NCBI RefSeq assembly: GCF_043641665.1
Contig: NC_092199.1
Coordinates: 16,362,649-16,426,648 of the forward strand
Length of the DNA: 64,000 nucleotides
Direction of reading: 5' to 3'
Source: Enoplosus armatus
Lineage: Eukaryota; Chordata; Actinopteri; Centrarchiformes; Enoplosidae
Shown here: one piece after another, positions 22,986 to 35,230 of the stretch
How positions within the stretch are numbered: position 1 is the stretch's first letter
Layout of the letters: each line of letters starts with the position of its first letter
Made by a program: the position numbers and the translations under genes
The notes under the pieces: model-generated
Seen by the model: the letters and a program-made list of their open reading frames with translations, nothing else
Database searches by the model: none
What the model was told of the DNA's origin: nothing

Positions 22986-23666
22986 AATTCATGATGTAAC
23001 TGCAGGTTCAGCAACAGATGAATGGTCTCTGTCAGCAGCACAACTGTATGAATGAGAGAATATAGAACACAAGTCTGTTGTCATCCATCTGTGTGTACTT
23101 ACAGTGCAATATTTCACTAAGTAAATACACAAGGATGCAGAAGGATTTTAATTTGGAACAAAACATTTTATTGTCAAAGGTGATTTAGACGTGAAATAAT
23201 TAAGATTTGTGAATGAATCATTTCTTTTTTTAGTTTCGTTACATTTGAGTAAAGTTTGAAGATGAAAAGTTGAAAAATGATTTAAAAGCGGACCAGTAGC
23301 ACCAGTGGGGACAGCTGGAACAGACGATGATGTCAACATTGTGTCCACAACTTGTTTCTGCTGCCGCCAAGTGGCCATAAAAAACAAAACAGTTATCGCA
23401 GGTTTAAATATCATTTCTAATGGCCTTGCTAGGAAAGCTGGGCTGTTGTTTGCGTTTATTCATACAAACATTAAATGTTTATTAATTAACAATACAGTGG
23501 AAGCCACTGTGACTGGGGTATTAATATGTATTTTTGAGTGGTGCAGTGATTTACTTATTATAAATTATAAAATTCAGTAGCCAAGAGACATTTTGATTAT
23601 ATTTGCATTTGTTTGCACCATGAACAAATAGATGAAATAGAATGATTGTCATGAATGACTGAAGAG
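22986..23666. other. Intergenic AT-rich sequence
   Basis: No gene, repeat or regulatory site could be supported. Confidence 0.4.
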
Positions 23667-24225
23667 GAAATGAAAATCAACACTTTCAGCAAATCCAGAG
23701 CAACGGTCAGTGATGTCACTCTGGAAAATAGTAGTTAATCCTGGGTGAATAGTTATTGGCTTTGCTAGATTTAAACTTACTCTCATTTTACAGCTAGCCA
23801 ACATTTACATTACAGTAGGCCAGCTTCAAAGGCTTCCCAGCGCAGCGGCCCAGGTGAACCTCCTCTCGTGATGACCTCCGACCTCTGCTCGGCTTCTTCC
23901 TGAAAAGGGGGACAAGAAAAGAGGCCGAGCAAACCAAGACCAAGCAAACCAAACGGAGTAGAAAGACTCTTCTGTAGCCTGCACCTTTTCAGAGCAATGA
24001 GCGCAAAGCCATGGTTTTCATTTACTTTTTACTATCTCTGGTTCAGGTGGCAACCACCGGAGTGACTGTAATGTCATTGAAATGCAACGTAATGACCTAA
24101 GAACAGGTAAAGGCCTAAAAGTTGTCATCAGCTCATTAAAGCTGAAGTGGGCTCAGGAGTGCACAGTTTTCAAGTGGTCCTACAGCAGCAGAGGGTCAGG
24201 AGGGTCCTCTTGGCCACCAAGAGCT
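23667..24225. repeat. Direct duplication, copy 2
   Basis: Counterpart of 18312-18745. It carries a small insertion after gagcaaaccaagacc and a longer spacer before the final cttggccaccaagag block. Confidence 0.8.
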
Positions 24226-25628
24226 TGCTGGACAAAATGATGTTTGTTTTTCAGCGTATAGATCATATTAATATTGGATTTACAGGACTCCAGCATTAGA
24301 ATAAAGGTGAAGGTAGTGAAAAATGGCCAAAAGTGACGTCAAATATGACTTCAAATGTCTCGTTTTGTCCATCTAACAGTCTGAAACTCAGTTATACTCA
24401 GTTTACAATGTTATGAAACAAAGAAAAGCTGCAAAAAAGGTTGAACCTGCTCTTCTAGTCCCACACCTGGAAAAACCCTGCTTCTCTGCCCTGCCCCTCA
24501 ATCACCCCACCTCCCACGGGTGTGGCATGTGGGTTAAAAACACTTTCACCTTCCAAGCACCTACTTTTTCAGAATCATTCCCTGACGCTCAGGTAAGCAC
24601 CCCTCTTTCATTTTGTGTGTATATTTATATGCAAGTGTGTGAAGGGGTGTGTTCATTTGCTTTTCTGAACTTAAATGAGTCACTAAGGAGCTCATTTGTG
24701 GTTTTATCGGGGTAATAGAGGCAATTGATCCTAATAAGTTAATACAGCTTGCTGAGGGGCTGCAGTTAGTCTCTAGTGGTGGAGGAGGCACTCACGGGTT
24801 TTGCTTTAGTCAAAGCGGCAATACAACAATGTGTTGGAAAGGTACAAACAAAAGTCCTGCATTCAAAATTTCCTCAGCAAAATGTCAATGTCAGTGAATA
24901 GTACTTTCCATCCCTGGTCTTATCTGAGACAGCGACTGGTAATCACATTTCTTTTGCTCTCGAGTCACACTTCACTGGAGACTTTCCTTTCAACTTGTGT
25001 CAGTCGCCCCTCCTGCTCTGAGATTCAGTTGTGGTCTGTCAAGCTCCTGAATCTGGTTTCAGGATCAACACGCAGCACGGTAGTTGCTCCTGCTGCTATC
25101 TAAACTAAACTCTAAGCTTATGATTTGATGTATTTCCAGAGAAAAAATTAGGTTGACTGTTAATATAAAACACAATGCAGGCTGCAGAGCCATCTGTGAT
25201 GCATTATGCAAGTGTTAAAATGCATAAGTCAGTAGATATCCTTAATGCAGCATAGATACAGACTTAAGTCGTCAGCATAACTAAAATGCTGTTCAGACCT
25301 ACTCCAAACTGCTCTGTGATCAGTCCTCCTGTCTGGGTTAAAAGTGAAATAAAGTACACAAAATGCAGGGTTATGAGATGACACTTGACAGTCTTGAACC
25401 ACAAATCTGTGATGCTAACTGTGGGGCTAAAGCAAACAAACAAGAAACAAAACCCTCTGAAGCTCACGAATGAACGTATCACATTTGTTTTATAGCAAGC
25501 TGTGGGAGTTGTGAGGACTATTTGTTTGCTCTCTAACACAGTGTGGCAGCAGGCAGCCCGGGACATCTGAACAGTACAGTTTTCTTCTTTTGGTCCTCCC
25601 AGTATCTGAAGACGGTGGAACCTCCAGG
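24226..25628. other. Upstream region of the first Ig gene
   Basis: No coding exon is supported. A MITE fragment at 24820-24905 (tacaacaatg, aaagtcctgcattcaaaattt) is related to 14100-14522 and 27540-27925. Confidence 0.4.
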
Positions 25629-26460
25629 ATGTCCAGCCTGTGGACGTATTTGTTCTACGCTGCTACTTTTCAACTTAGCAGTGCCTCGTCAAATAAAGGT
25701 ATTTATATATTGCTTGTTCCCTTAAACATACTGCAAAATCCTTACAAAAAGGAAATCATGTCATTTATTGGCCTTTTTTTTTTTTCATCCAGGAATATCC
25801 AATCCAGGAGTGTCACTGAATTGCAGCACAGTTAAGGAAGTTGTGGCTGGAGGAACGGTGACACTAAACTGCACTGTAGGTTACTCAGGACTGCAGGGCT
25901 GTGAGGGTGTAGATTCTTTTTGGAGTAACTCAAATGGTTCCATAACGTGTAACAACTCGACGAAATACAGCTGCGGGTGGCATGGTCCGACTTATGTGCT
26001 GACCATCTCCAATGTCACGGAGGAGGAAAATTACAGCGTTAAAATAAGCACAAACTGTGGTGTTGCTAACTCACCCAGCATCAAAGTACAAGTCAAACAG
26101 CCCCCCAGCAACACCACTGGTGAGTCTTTTAGCAAGTTACATGTGTAAATGAGTGCAGGTGCATCATTCTCATCCATTTGTATAAACAGACTCCGGACAT
26201 ACAGAACAAGTTGGATGTAATCCACATGTTAAGTTTTTTTTTTTTTTTTTTTAATCTTGCCAGGAAGGACGCTACGGGACCCTGAGCAGACCACCGAGCA
26301 GGCCACCAAGTCTGGTGTGACACCGGCCCTGCTGGGCATTCTGGCCACCCTCATTGTTTTGGGCATTTTGTGTTTCCTGTCCAGAACTGACAGAGCTGCA
26401 AAAGTGATCAGATGTATCAAGAAGGAAAAGACACCAGTCACACAGACGCCGATTGCCTGA
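25629..26460 (+). CDS. Small single-Ig-domain type I membrane protein, family not identified
   Basis: Three exons, 25629-25698, 25793-26119 and 26264-26460, GT-AG and phase-consistent, give 197 aa. The first exon encodes a signal peptide (MSSLWTYLFYAATFQLSSAS). The second is one Ig-like domain: TVTLNCTVGY with the B-strand Cys, DSFWSNSNGS with the core Trp, then TYVLTISNVTEEENYSV and a late Cys (STNCG). It has extra cysteines (GCEG, ITCNN, YSCGWHG) and many sequons (NCT, NGS, NST, NVT, NYS). The third exon gives a short stalk, one membrane span (ALLGILATLIVLGILCFLS) and a basic 20-residue tail without an ITIM/ITAM tyrosine. It is probably a lymphoid adhesion or receptor protein, judged by its form and its CD7-like neighbour in the same orientation. 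No orthologue recognised. Confidence 0.75.
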
Positions 26461-26937
26461 CAAATTCTGAAAGTCCTGTGTGTTACGTTTTAAATATCTG
26501 TTGTTCATGAGGTACTTCTCACCACAGCTGGCTGTGTGTCTTTTATCTGTACTGATGGACGCATGTGAATATGATGGTTTGACATGATTAAAGGGCCACC
26601 GCGCCGATTTTTTACACACACAAGTCTGGTCCACTCATTATGAAATTCATTTGTGAAAACAGTGGTATGATGTCTTCTGTGGCTGTGAAGGGAGCTTTCT
26701 TAAAACAGCGTCCCACCAATTTAGCAATACACTCCTACAATTGTAAGAACACTGTCCAACTCTCACTGGACAGTTTTTTTTTTAATGCAAGTATAAAAAT
26801 CAATGCAGCAGAACCAGAGATCTTTTTTGTTATTCCACACATTCTTCGCAAGTGGAAGTGCAAAAGCTCACTCAGTGCATTCGACAAAGAAAAAGCAAAG
26901 TAGGAATCAAAAGTAAAGGTGATATTGTGTACTGGAT

Positions 26938-26991
<54 letters not shown>

Positions 26992-27270
26992 CTGTGGTGC
27001 AGGTGGACTCGGTCGCTGTGCATGAAACAGTTGTAGGTGATGCAAAAGCTCTACGTTTTTTGCACCTGCACATCTTTGATCTAGCGCAGCACGGCAGACA
27101 CGCGCCCACACACACACACACACACACACACAGCTGATAAACACCAAGCAACAAGACTCAGTCTCACGTTTCCTCTGCACACCGCACTTCTCCTTTTGAG
27201 CATTCATGTGTCAGTCAGTCAGCCAGGCTGCTGCGTCTTGGTAGTCTGCCCAGCGGCCCAGCTTGCAGAG
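26461..27270. other. Intergenic sequence between the two Ig genes
   Basis: Holds the 3' UTR of the first Ig gene (a clear poly(A) signal was not fixed), a long GT repeat at 26941-26989 and a short CA run at about 27109-27132 just upstream of the second gene. Confidence 0.5.
26941..26989. repeat. (GT)n microsatellite
   Basis: About 24 GT units, uninterrupted. Confidence 0.95.
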
Positions 27271-27346
27271 ATGAAAGCCAACGGGTGGAGCTGTGTGTTG
27301 GGGTTGCTCTGCATGCCTGCCGAGGTACTACTCAGCACCTGGACAG

Positions 27347-27411
<65 letters not shown>

Positions 27412-28446
27412 GATGGATAAGCTTTGGGTTTAAGATCCAAAACAATGACGATGTCCTCAAAGGCAAGTCTGAGTCATCTTTTCTGGTTTGTGTGCAGCCT
27501 CATCCTGTTTGTGCCCTTAGAGAAGTGTCTTTAAAAGCAGCAGTCTTTATCGATTCTAGGTAAAAGTGCCAATACAACAACGAATTACAAGTAAAAGTCC
27601 TTCATTCAAGGTCCTACTTGACTAAAAGTCATTGTATGTGGAAAATGTACTCAAGTATCAAAAGTAACAGCTCAGGTTCTGCAAGGAAAACAGCCTCTGT
27701 GACTGATGTATTAGCTTTTTACTACTGAACATGATGGAGGTGAGGATCGTTTTAGCTACTTTATATGCCGTTAGTGTAGGTAGTCTAGTCCAGTGGTTCC
27801 CACCTAGGGATCAGGCCCCCTCCACTGGGTCACAAGATAAATCTGAGGGGTACTGTAAAAAGTACAATATTTCCCTCTGAAATGTGGTGAAGTAGAAGTA
27901 TAAAGGTAGCAAAGTGCCTGAGTTCCCTTTAACAATGATGATGATCATGAATATCCAGTGATATTATGGCCTGATGATGGCCATCTCCATAAAGGGTGAC
28001 TTCAGGTGAGGCAGTAAGTAATAGTAACAGTCCACCTGTCCCCAACAGTCTCTCAAGGCCCCACATCCATCTCTCTAAAGAGAGTCAACTCATCCGTCGA
28101 GATCACCTGCTCCACGTCACTGTCAGACCCGATGGGGTTCTCCCTGCGCAGGCGCTTCCACGGCGAGGGGGACGTCGTGTTCCTGGCCTTGGACAACGGA
28201 CAGATCACCAAGGATACCATAGCCACAGAGTTTGTGGGCCGAATCCGCATAGCCCCGGACCAGCAGACCAGGGAGGGCTACGGGTTCACCCTGCAGCTGT
28301 CCCTGCTGAGGTTGGAGGACACGGACTTGTATGACTGCAGCTGGATACGCTTCCAGTCAGAGAAGGCCATACGGCAGACCATGTCCAGCACCGGCACCAT
28401 TATCATTGTCAGAGGTGGAAAGAACCAGTCGTTTGAGTTCAAACAT

Positions 28447-28498
<52 letters not shown>

Positions 28499-28926
28499 TC
28501 CATTCATGTATTAAGAAAAGGTTTTCCGTCCTCGACTTACCTTTCTTCTTCTGCCACTCTTCCTCACAGACAGAGATCCCCAGGAGCAATGCAAGCACCA
28601 CGTTTTGGATCACATCTTCATTGCCTTGAGTGTGACAGCATTCACTGTGTTGCTCCTCTTCATTGGGGCACTGATTGTGAGACGCAATCGGGTAAGTGGG
28701 CAGACGGACCCCGCTCTCATAGTCATGCAAAGACAATGCCACGGTGTCGCAAATGAATATGTTTTCCTTTGTGTTCCTACAGTTTAAAAGGCACTTCAGA
28801 CCTGCCGGAGCTGTAAAACCCCCCAGACCTAACAGGGCCCAGCCTGTCTGCCCTCAGCACAGCCCCCAGCATTGTCCCTACATGACCACATCTGTAAATA
28901 GGTTGGACTTCAGGGGAATTCTGTAA
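27271..28926 (+). CDS. CD7-like immunoglobulin-superfamily membrane protein
   Basis: Four exons, 27271-27346, 28049-28414, 28570-28691 and 28783-28926, phase-consistent, give 235 aa. They encode a signal peptide (MKANGWSCVLGLLCMPAEVL), one V-type Ig domain, a membrane span (IFIALSVTAFTVLLLFIGAL) and a cytoplasmic tail with Pro-rich AGAVKPPRPNRAQP and CPYMTTSVN. The V domain resembles CD7: EITCSTS for the B strand, DPMGFSLRRRF in place of the usual core Trp, FVGRIRI, LSLLRLEDTDLYDCSW for the F strand and STGTIIIV for the G strand. In mammals CD7 is a T/NK-cell surface protein binding SECTM1/K12, and it maps to human 17q25 like the neighbours fdxr, mrpl38 and trim65, which supports the call. 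The donor of exon 2 (G|GTGGAA) is weak. Assignment is from recall, not search. Confidence 0.7.
27540..27925. repeat. MITE related to 14100-14522, in the first intron of the CD7-like gene
   Basis: Shows the family blocks aagtaaaagtccttcattca, atgtactcaagtatcaaaag, tactttatatgccgttagtg and aaaagtacaatatttccctc. A different piece (agtccagtggttcccaccta) interrupts it. The ends are eroded. Confidence 0.65.
28448..28496. repeat. (CA)n microsatellite
   Basis: About 24 CA units only about 35 nt after the donor of the Ig exon. Length changes could affect splicing. Confidence 0.95.
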
Positions 28927-29974
28927 TGCTACGAGTCAAAGCGATGATGATGCTGATGATGATGATGATGATGATGATGATAAGAGATGACAATTCTCTG
29001 GACCGCACAGTACAATGCACGATGGCTTTGTAACAGATGACTGAGACATGTGTGTGCTCAACTCAGCTTTTTTGCACTGCTTCTCATTTCCTTTTATACA
29101 CATATTTGTGTTTAGTTTGCAGAAAAATGATTGAGAGCTACCACATCCTGGTTGACGCGGGGGGGGGGGGGGGGGGGGTGAAGAAAAAAAAAACTTCACA
29201 TCAAGCATTTCTGTTATTCTACTGTAAGTGTTGCATGACATGTGGGCTTGACCTGTCGAGTTTCGCAGTATGCTTTATCCTATGCGTTTGTGTCTTACAC
29301 AAACAAAAAGAGATTTCGAACTTTCGAACAAATGTAAACCACAATTTTCTGCCTGATTTGATATGCACATTAAATCTGAACCTTTTTCCTCCATCTGAAG
29401 TTTGCTGTTCCTTTGAAGAGACTCAAAATACTCATTTCAACTGTGTCCTTTATCCTTTATAGCATCCACATTATGTTTCCTAGTGTTAGCACCAGTCAGG
29501 TTTCACGTCTTGCACAATTCCGTAGAGGGAAATAGCTAATTCATCTTTAAAAAGTAGGCCTATTAATCTGTGGAACCTCCGGACTGCATTGTCGGTGTTC
29601 CCCGGACTGTTGCTGGTGTGACACGCGGTGCAGCCTTGGAAACAGTCTGTTTTGGTGATAACACTTTAACAATGTGATAATAAAGGCAATATTCGCAGAA
29701 CAAAAGAGACGCGTAAACGTTAGCTAACTGTTAGCATCAGTTTGCGAGTTGAGGACACTCAGCCTGCGATAACTGACGTTACCCCGGGAAGATAAACGTT
29801 CTTCACCTTGGCGTTTTGTTTTCGTTGCTCTCAGCCCTGCCGACTGCCCGACGCTCAGAGCGGAGGCAGCGATGTGGAGCTGCTCGGCAAATACCAGGAA
29901 AACTACGCTGTGGATTTAACTAGTTCTTGGTTTGAAGCCAGGCCAGCTTGTCTGCAGCCAGAGGCGGGGAGAAG
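28927..29974. other. 3' region of the CD7-like gene and upstream region of fdxr
   Basis: Contains a GAT-rich simple repeat (about 28945-28985) and a G run at about 29159-29178. Near 29715 there is an aacgttagctaact motif typical of teleost 5' regions, and GC content rises before the fdxr start. fdxr 5' UTR probably begins around 29820-29900 (inference). Confidence 0.4.
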
Positions 29975-32900
29975 ATGAGCGGCCATAAACTGCTGTGTTC
30001 CGGGTTGAAGTCGTGGACGTCAGGAAGAAGTAGATGGATAAGTCGACTTCATGGTGGTGAGACCCTAACCACATGCGTGTCAAGCCCGCTGCGTTTAATG
30101 CTTAATATGTCTACTACGTTCAGTGTTAGTTTTCCTGTTCGGAGGCAACACGCGCCAAACCCAGTACAAAATTGAGTCAATTATTAACTGTCTAAGCTGC
30201 CTTCACACAAAGCTACATACTTGCTTGAAGATATGCGAAACCTTAAACAAAGTGACGCCACTCAGCAATTCGGCGTACAACTCTTTCACTGACACAGTAG
30301 TAACATCGTCATGAGCAGTGGTAACCTTTCCCCTGGTTGTTGTTTTTGAACTGCACACGGACTTGCCTGGGGAGTTCTATTTATTGTGCCTTGAATGAGA
30401 TGTTTCACTGCGAGGTCAGACCTTCCTGTTTAGTTACCGCAATCCCAACTCTCTGCTGATTCTGTAGGTATACATGGGCGCGGAAAGGCATCTCTTTCAT
30501 CTTGCAGCCCGAAGGTGTGCATTGTTGGAAGCGGCCCAGCAGGTTTCTACACGGCTCAGCATTTGATCAAGGTACCCTCTGTTTTGGCAGTGCTGCATAA
30601 TGTAGGCAGTAGGCATTTATATGATTGCAAGGTGTCTCTGTATCTCGTCGTATTGCCCAGCTCTATAAGGTCTTGTACCTGTGTGTTTCACCTCTGATCC
30701 TTGCCTGAGTTAACTTTTAACACATCTGCTTCACCTTTTATAAACTTTTTCTTTATGCCTTCACATGAGTTTGTTTGCAGAAACAAATTGTTTTTTTTGT
30801 CTTTTAAAAATACAACATATGTTTATGGATAAGATAGAAAACCCTCCCAGTCTTTAACGCACATTTTCTTCTTTATTGTATGTTTCAAATTATATTCTGG
30901 ATTAAATGCTCCTTATTTTAAAGGCAGTTACGTTTAAGACTCTTCAGCCAAAAAGAAAATGTTCCTGTCAGCTAATTCCTGTGTTTTTATTTTTATTTTT
31001 TTAAGAATATTTCAGGCACAAAATGTTCATTTGTGAATGCATATAGTTTTGGCACAAAATAAAGGCTGCATGCATCCACCTTGAACAAACAATCAAGTCA
31101 GAACAGGCAAATGGGCGATGGGTGTGCACCTCCCTGCTGCATATCCCCCTACACTTATGGTTGAAACTCATTTACTTCAGCTCTCTGTTCATTTTTAAAT
31201 AGGTGCTCACACTTTCAAACCTCACAGGCCTGCTACATATAGGGCAGGAAATAAGTTGCTCTGCTATACAAAGAGCGCTTTGTCACCATGCATTAATCTC
31301 CTTATATCGGTTCCTGTGCGAAACGGTGAGTGGTCCGAAATATCACAGAGATGTTTTAAAGCATTAGCAAGTGTTGTTTTAGCTTTCCAGCCGGTGTTCA
31401 TTGTAAATGCATCAGTGTGGCTCTTTGGTGGGGGTTTTCTTTGTACTTCAACCCGTTTGCCATTCTATAAAGACCATAATAATATAAGTAAATCAGTAAA
31501 GAATATGCAACAGAACAGATCAGGGCACATTAAATAGCTAATCCAAATAAAATATTTTTCCCAACATTATCCATTTTTAGCCACACTGTGAGCATTGGCC
31601 AAAAGTTTAAAAAAAAACACACCAAACAACACCAGTGTTCTCCTGTAACTCTGCATAAAAGGGAGGTTTTCCAATCACCGCGTCTTTTCCAACTGCTGTA
31701 ATCGAAAGGATTTCATTTTACATGTTGTGCCTCTCTTTTCCTTCTCGTCCTCCCAGGCCCGTCAAGATGTCGAGGTGGACATCTATGAGCGGCTGCCCGT
31801 CCCCTTCGGCCTGGTCAGGTTCGGGGTGGCCCCCGATCATCCTGAAGTCAAGGTCCTAATCCTAAATAGACAGTGTTGGAGAGCGTACATTATAATTGTC
31901 CTACACTATCTGGGTGTTTGCAGTATAAGAACAGGGCTCTCAGCAGGCTTTGCGGTACACTGCAATGCAGTGTGACCTTCAAAAAGAGTAATAATGCTTT
32001 CATAATGTTGACATGATTCCATTAGTTTGTCAATTACAATAGTTGGCACATTCTGGCAAAAAGAAACCTTTTCACACATGCAGTCTCTCCCTGAAACGTT
32101 CAGGAACAAAGGGACATTAATGATTGGGTGTGTGATGCAAGCAGCGTCTCAATGGAAAAACCCCACAGGCAAAGAAGTGGAAATAAAAAAAACAAAACAT
32201 TAGCGTGCCTGGCTCCTTCTACAATGTCCATTATGTGTTGTTGTTACACTTTCGTTTTTGTGCTTTTCAAAATGTGCTTTAAAGTTGTTCACTGTGTCCC
32301 AGAAACATACTATGTTATATATATTGTATTATATTAAAAGTACTTGCGTTCACATTTGGAGTTTAGAAATTAAAGTACTGTTTTATGTTTTCTCTTTTTA
32401 GGACATCAAACTGTAATAGCAATCAAACTGCAACGCCACTGCCAATTCCAATTTTGAGAACTTCCAAACTAGAAGAAGACCCCCCCCCCCATACAATTGA
32501 TTCTATACTTAGCCCTAGTTTGAAATGTACTATCACTCACCATTACATGTCATGCAGTGTGTTTTACAAGACAAACATGTTTCAAAACTGCTTTCTGCGG
32601 AATGACAGTTGAGCAGTGAAATGAAAGGAAAACTCCACTTAGTGCTGCATCCTTGTATAATGATGTCATTTTATTCAGAGTCAGACAGCATTTACAGTAA
32701 GTAGCCACTAAGTTGGTTTCAACAGCTGAAGATTTTAACCATTTGTAAAAATTTAAGAAGGTAAAGCTGTGCGCTCGCTCTAAAGTCTGTCTTCTCACTG
32801 CGCCATCAGAACTGATAATTGCGTTCCCATAACAAACTGGTGCCTGCATGTTAATCCAATTCTCCCTCATACTGTAATGAAACACAACTCAATTATACCC

Positions 32901-34480
32901 ACAGCCAAGTCAGACCCACCTGGGTTGAATCGCCGCTACAGGAGCTATAAAACTCTGTTTTGTTTCGATAATTCTCATCTTCTCTGCTCCCCAGAACGTC
33001 ATCAACACATTCACACAGACGGCCAAGCATTCACGCTGTAGCTTCTACGGCAATGTGAACGTGGGGAGGGACGTGAGCATCGAAGAGCTGCAGCAGGCCT
33101 ACCACGCTGTCGTACTGGTAAGAGCACGGCAACGCGCCGCTGCGTCTGGACAGTAAAATCCCCTTTAGATAAAAGTTCTCCTCCTGTCTGCATAAGCATT
33201 GTTTTTTTGTTTTTGTTTTGTATATGTTGTCGTAGAGTTACGGGGCAGAGGGAAACAGGAGCATGGGAGTGCCAGGAGAAGACCTGGCCGGTGTGTACTC
33301 TGCCAAAGACTTTGTGGGCTGGTACAATGGGCTGCCCAGCTGTCGAGAGGTATGGACTGTTTTGAATGTTTCCAATAAATCATGTTGCTGTGAGTAAAAA
33401 GAAAAAGCTCACAGCGATGATCATATCAGTCATCTTTTTTTTTTTCATCATCATCATCATCAAATCTCAGTTTCTCTTCATTATCTTTTCCATTCAGCTG
33501 AGTCCAGACCTGAGTTGTGAAACCGCAGTCATTCTTGGACAAGGCAACGTGGCCTTGGATGTAGCAAGAATCCTGCTGTCTCCCGTTGACATTTTGAAGG
33601 TGACAAACCGCGCACACACACAGCCTTGGGTCATTTAAGATAACCAAATAATCATTTGGAGAAAAAAAAAAAAGCAAAGCAACTGCACGGCATGATCGTA
33701 AATGCATGAAGCCAAATGAGGAGTGTAACGAAGGCAGAGGAGATCCGTGTTCACACCTGGTACAACATGCCAGCACCTATACCTGGGTTGATGTGGCCCT
33801 CAAACTTGCCTCCCTAAAGTAATAGTCCCCAGTATGTCATATAAACATGCATCTGAAGAAGCAAAGACACAAAAGACAATTGGAAAAAGTAGGGCACACT
33901 GTCAGGTGCCCATGGGTGAATAATAAAGAACCACAAAGGCGTGTCACGTTCAACCACCACATACACCTTCAATAAACATGTTGTTGATGACAGTATTGCA
34001 GTAAGCAGTGGTTTCGTGAGATTGAGCCCCACGCTGTCAGACAAAGAACCTTCACTTCATCCACAGTAACCAACGGCATGTTTTTGTTGACAAATCCCAA
34101 AAATCCCAAAACACTACATCAGAAATTACACCAAATCTTCTGGAGTACACACGAACTCTACAACCCCCTCAGAGATCCAGTTTTCAGGAGACTTTCATGA
34201 AAGAAATGTCGTTTTCTTTTCTTTCCCACAGAATACTGACATCACCCAGCCGACCTTGGAGGCTCTGGCAGGGAGCCAGGTCCGCAGGGTGCTGATCGTC
34301 GGCAGGAGAGGACCCATACAGGTCGCGTGCACTATCAAGGTGCGTGAGACGGCTTGTTTGAGAGAAGAATAAAAACGAAAGAAAAACCAGCTGGAACCGT
34401 CTTAACACTACTCTAACCCACTGTTTCGTACTTCGACCACCATTAAACCACACCAAGCAACCAGAGCAATTAGAAATACA

Positions 34481-34527
<47 letters not shown>

Positions 34528-35153
34528 AAAGCGTCAATGACAACACGGGGCACGGCTGAGGTGGGCGGGAGGTGCGTCTGATCCCGTTTGTCAGCCGTTA
34601 CTGTGGCGAGCGGGCCAAGAGTACGAAAACAAGGCCCAAGTTGTAGTAAACCACAATTACCCTTTTAAACTCATTCACAAAGCTGTAAATGGTTTCCCAG
34701 TCCTGCCCGCTCACCCCTGCCGTGCTCCGCTTCGTCTACAGGAGCTCAGAGAAATGGTGAACCTGCCGGACACCAGGCCCGAGATGGTGGCGGCTGATTT
34801 CGAGGGTGTCACGGAGGCTCTGAAAGGTAAGACATGAAATGGTATTTTTTTTGTTTTGTTTAGTTTTTTGATCTGCACTGCATTTTTTGTCTTTCAGCTG
34901 ACAAGAATGAGGGCATTTTGAGTAAAGGCAATACAATAGGCGACATACAGTAATCAGAATCAGAAATACTTTAATGATCCATGGGGGGGAATTGTACAGT
35001 ACCGGTGCTCCCATTCAAGAGTAGAAAGTAGCATAATTTAGAGCTAAAAGTATGTACAAAATATAAAAATAAGAAATAGAAAATAAAAAATACACATTTA
35101 CAGTATTTAAGTGAAAAATAAAAGTAAAAAGATACAATAACAATGTATATGTA

Positions 35154-35230
<77 letters not shown>

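Noticed and set aside
26735..27154. Minus-strand frames rich in Thr-His and Cys-Val dipeptides (also at 28278-28742 and 61693-62112)
   Set aside because: They are produced by CA/GT microsatellites and have no gene structure.
30515..30697. Separate small protein starting [13 protein letters not shown]
   Set aside because: This is fdxr exon 2 read on into its intron; the donor at 30572 and in-phase later exons explain it.
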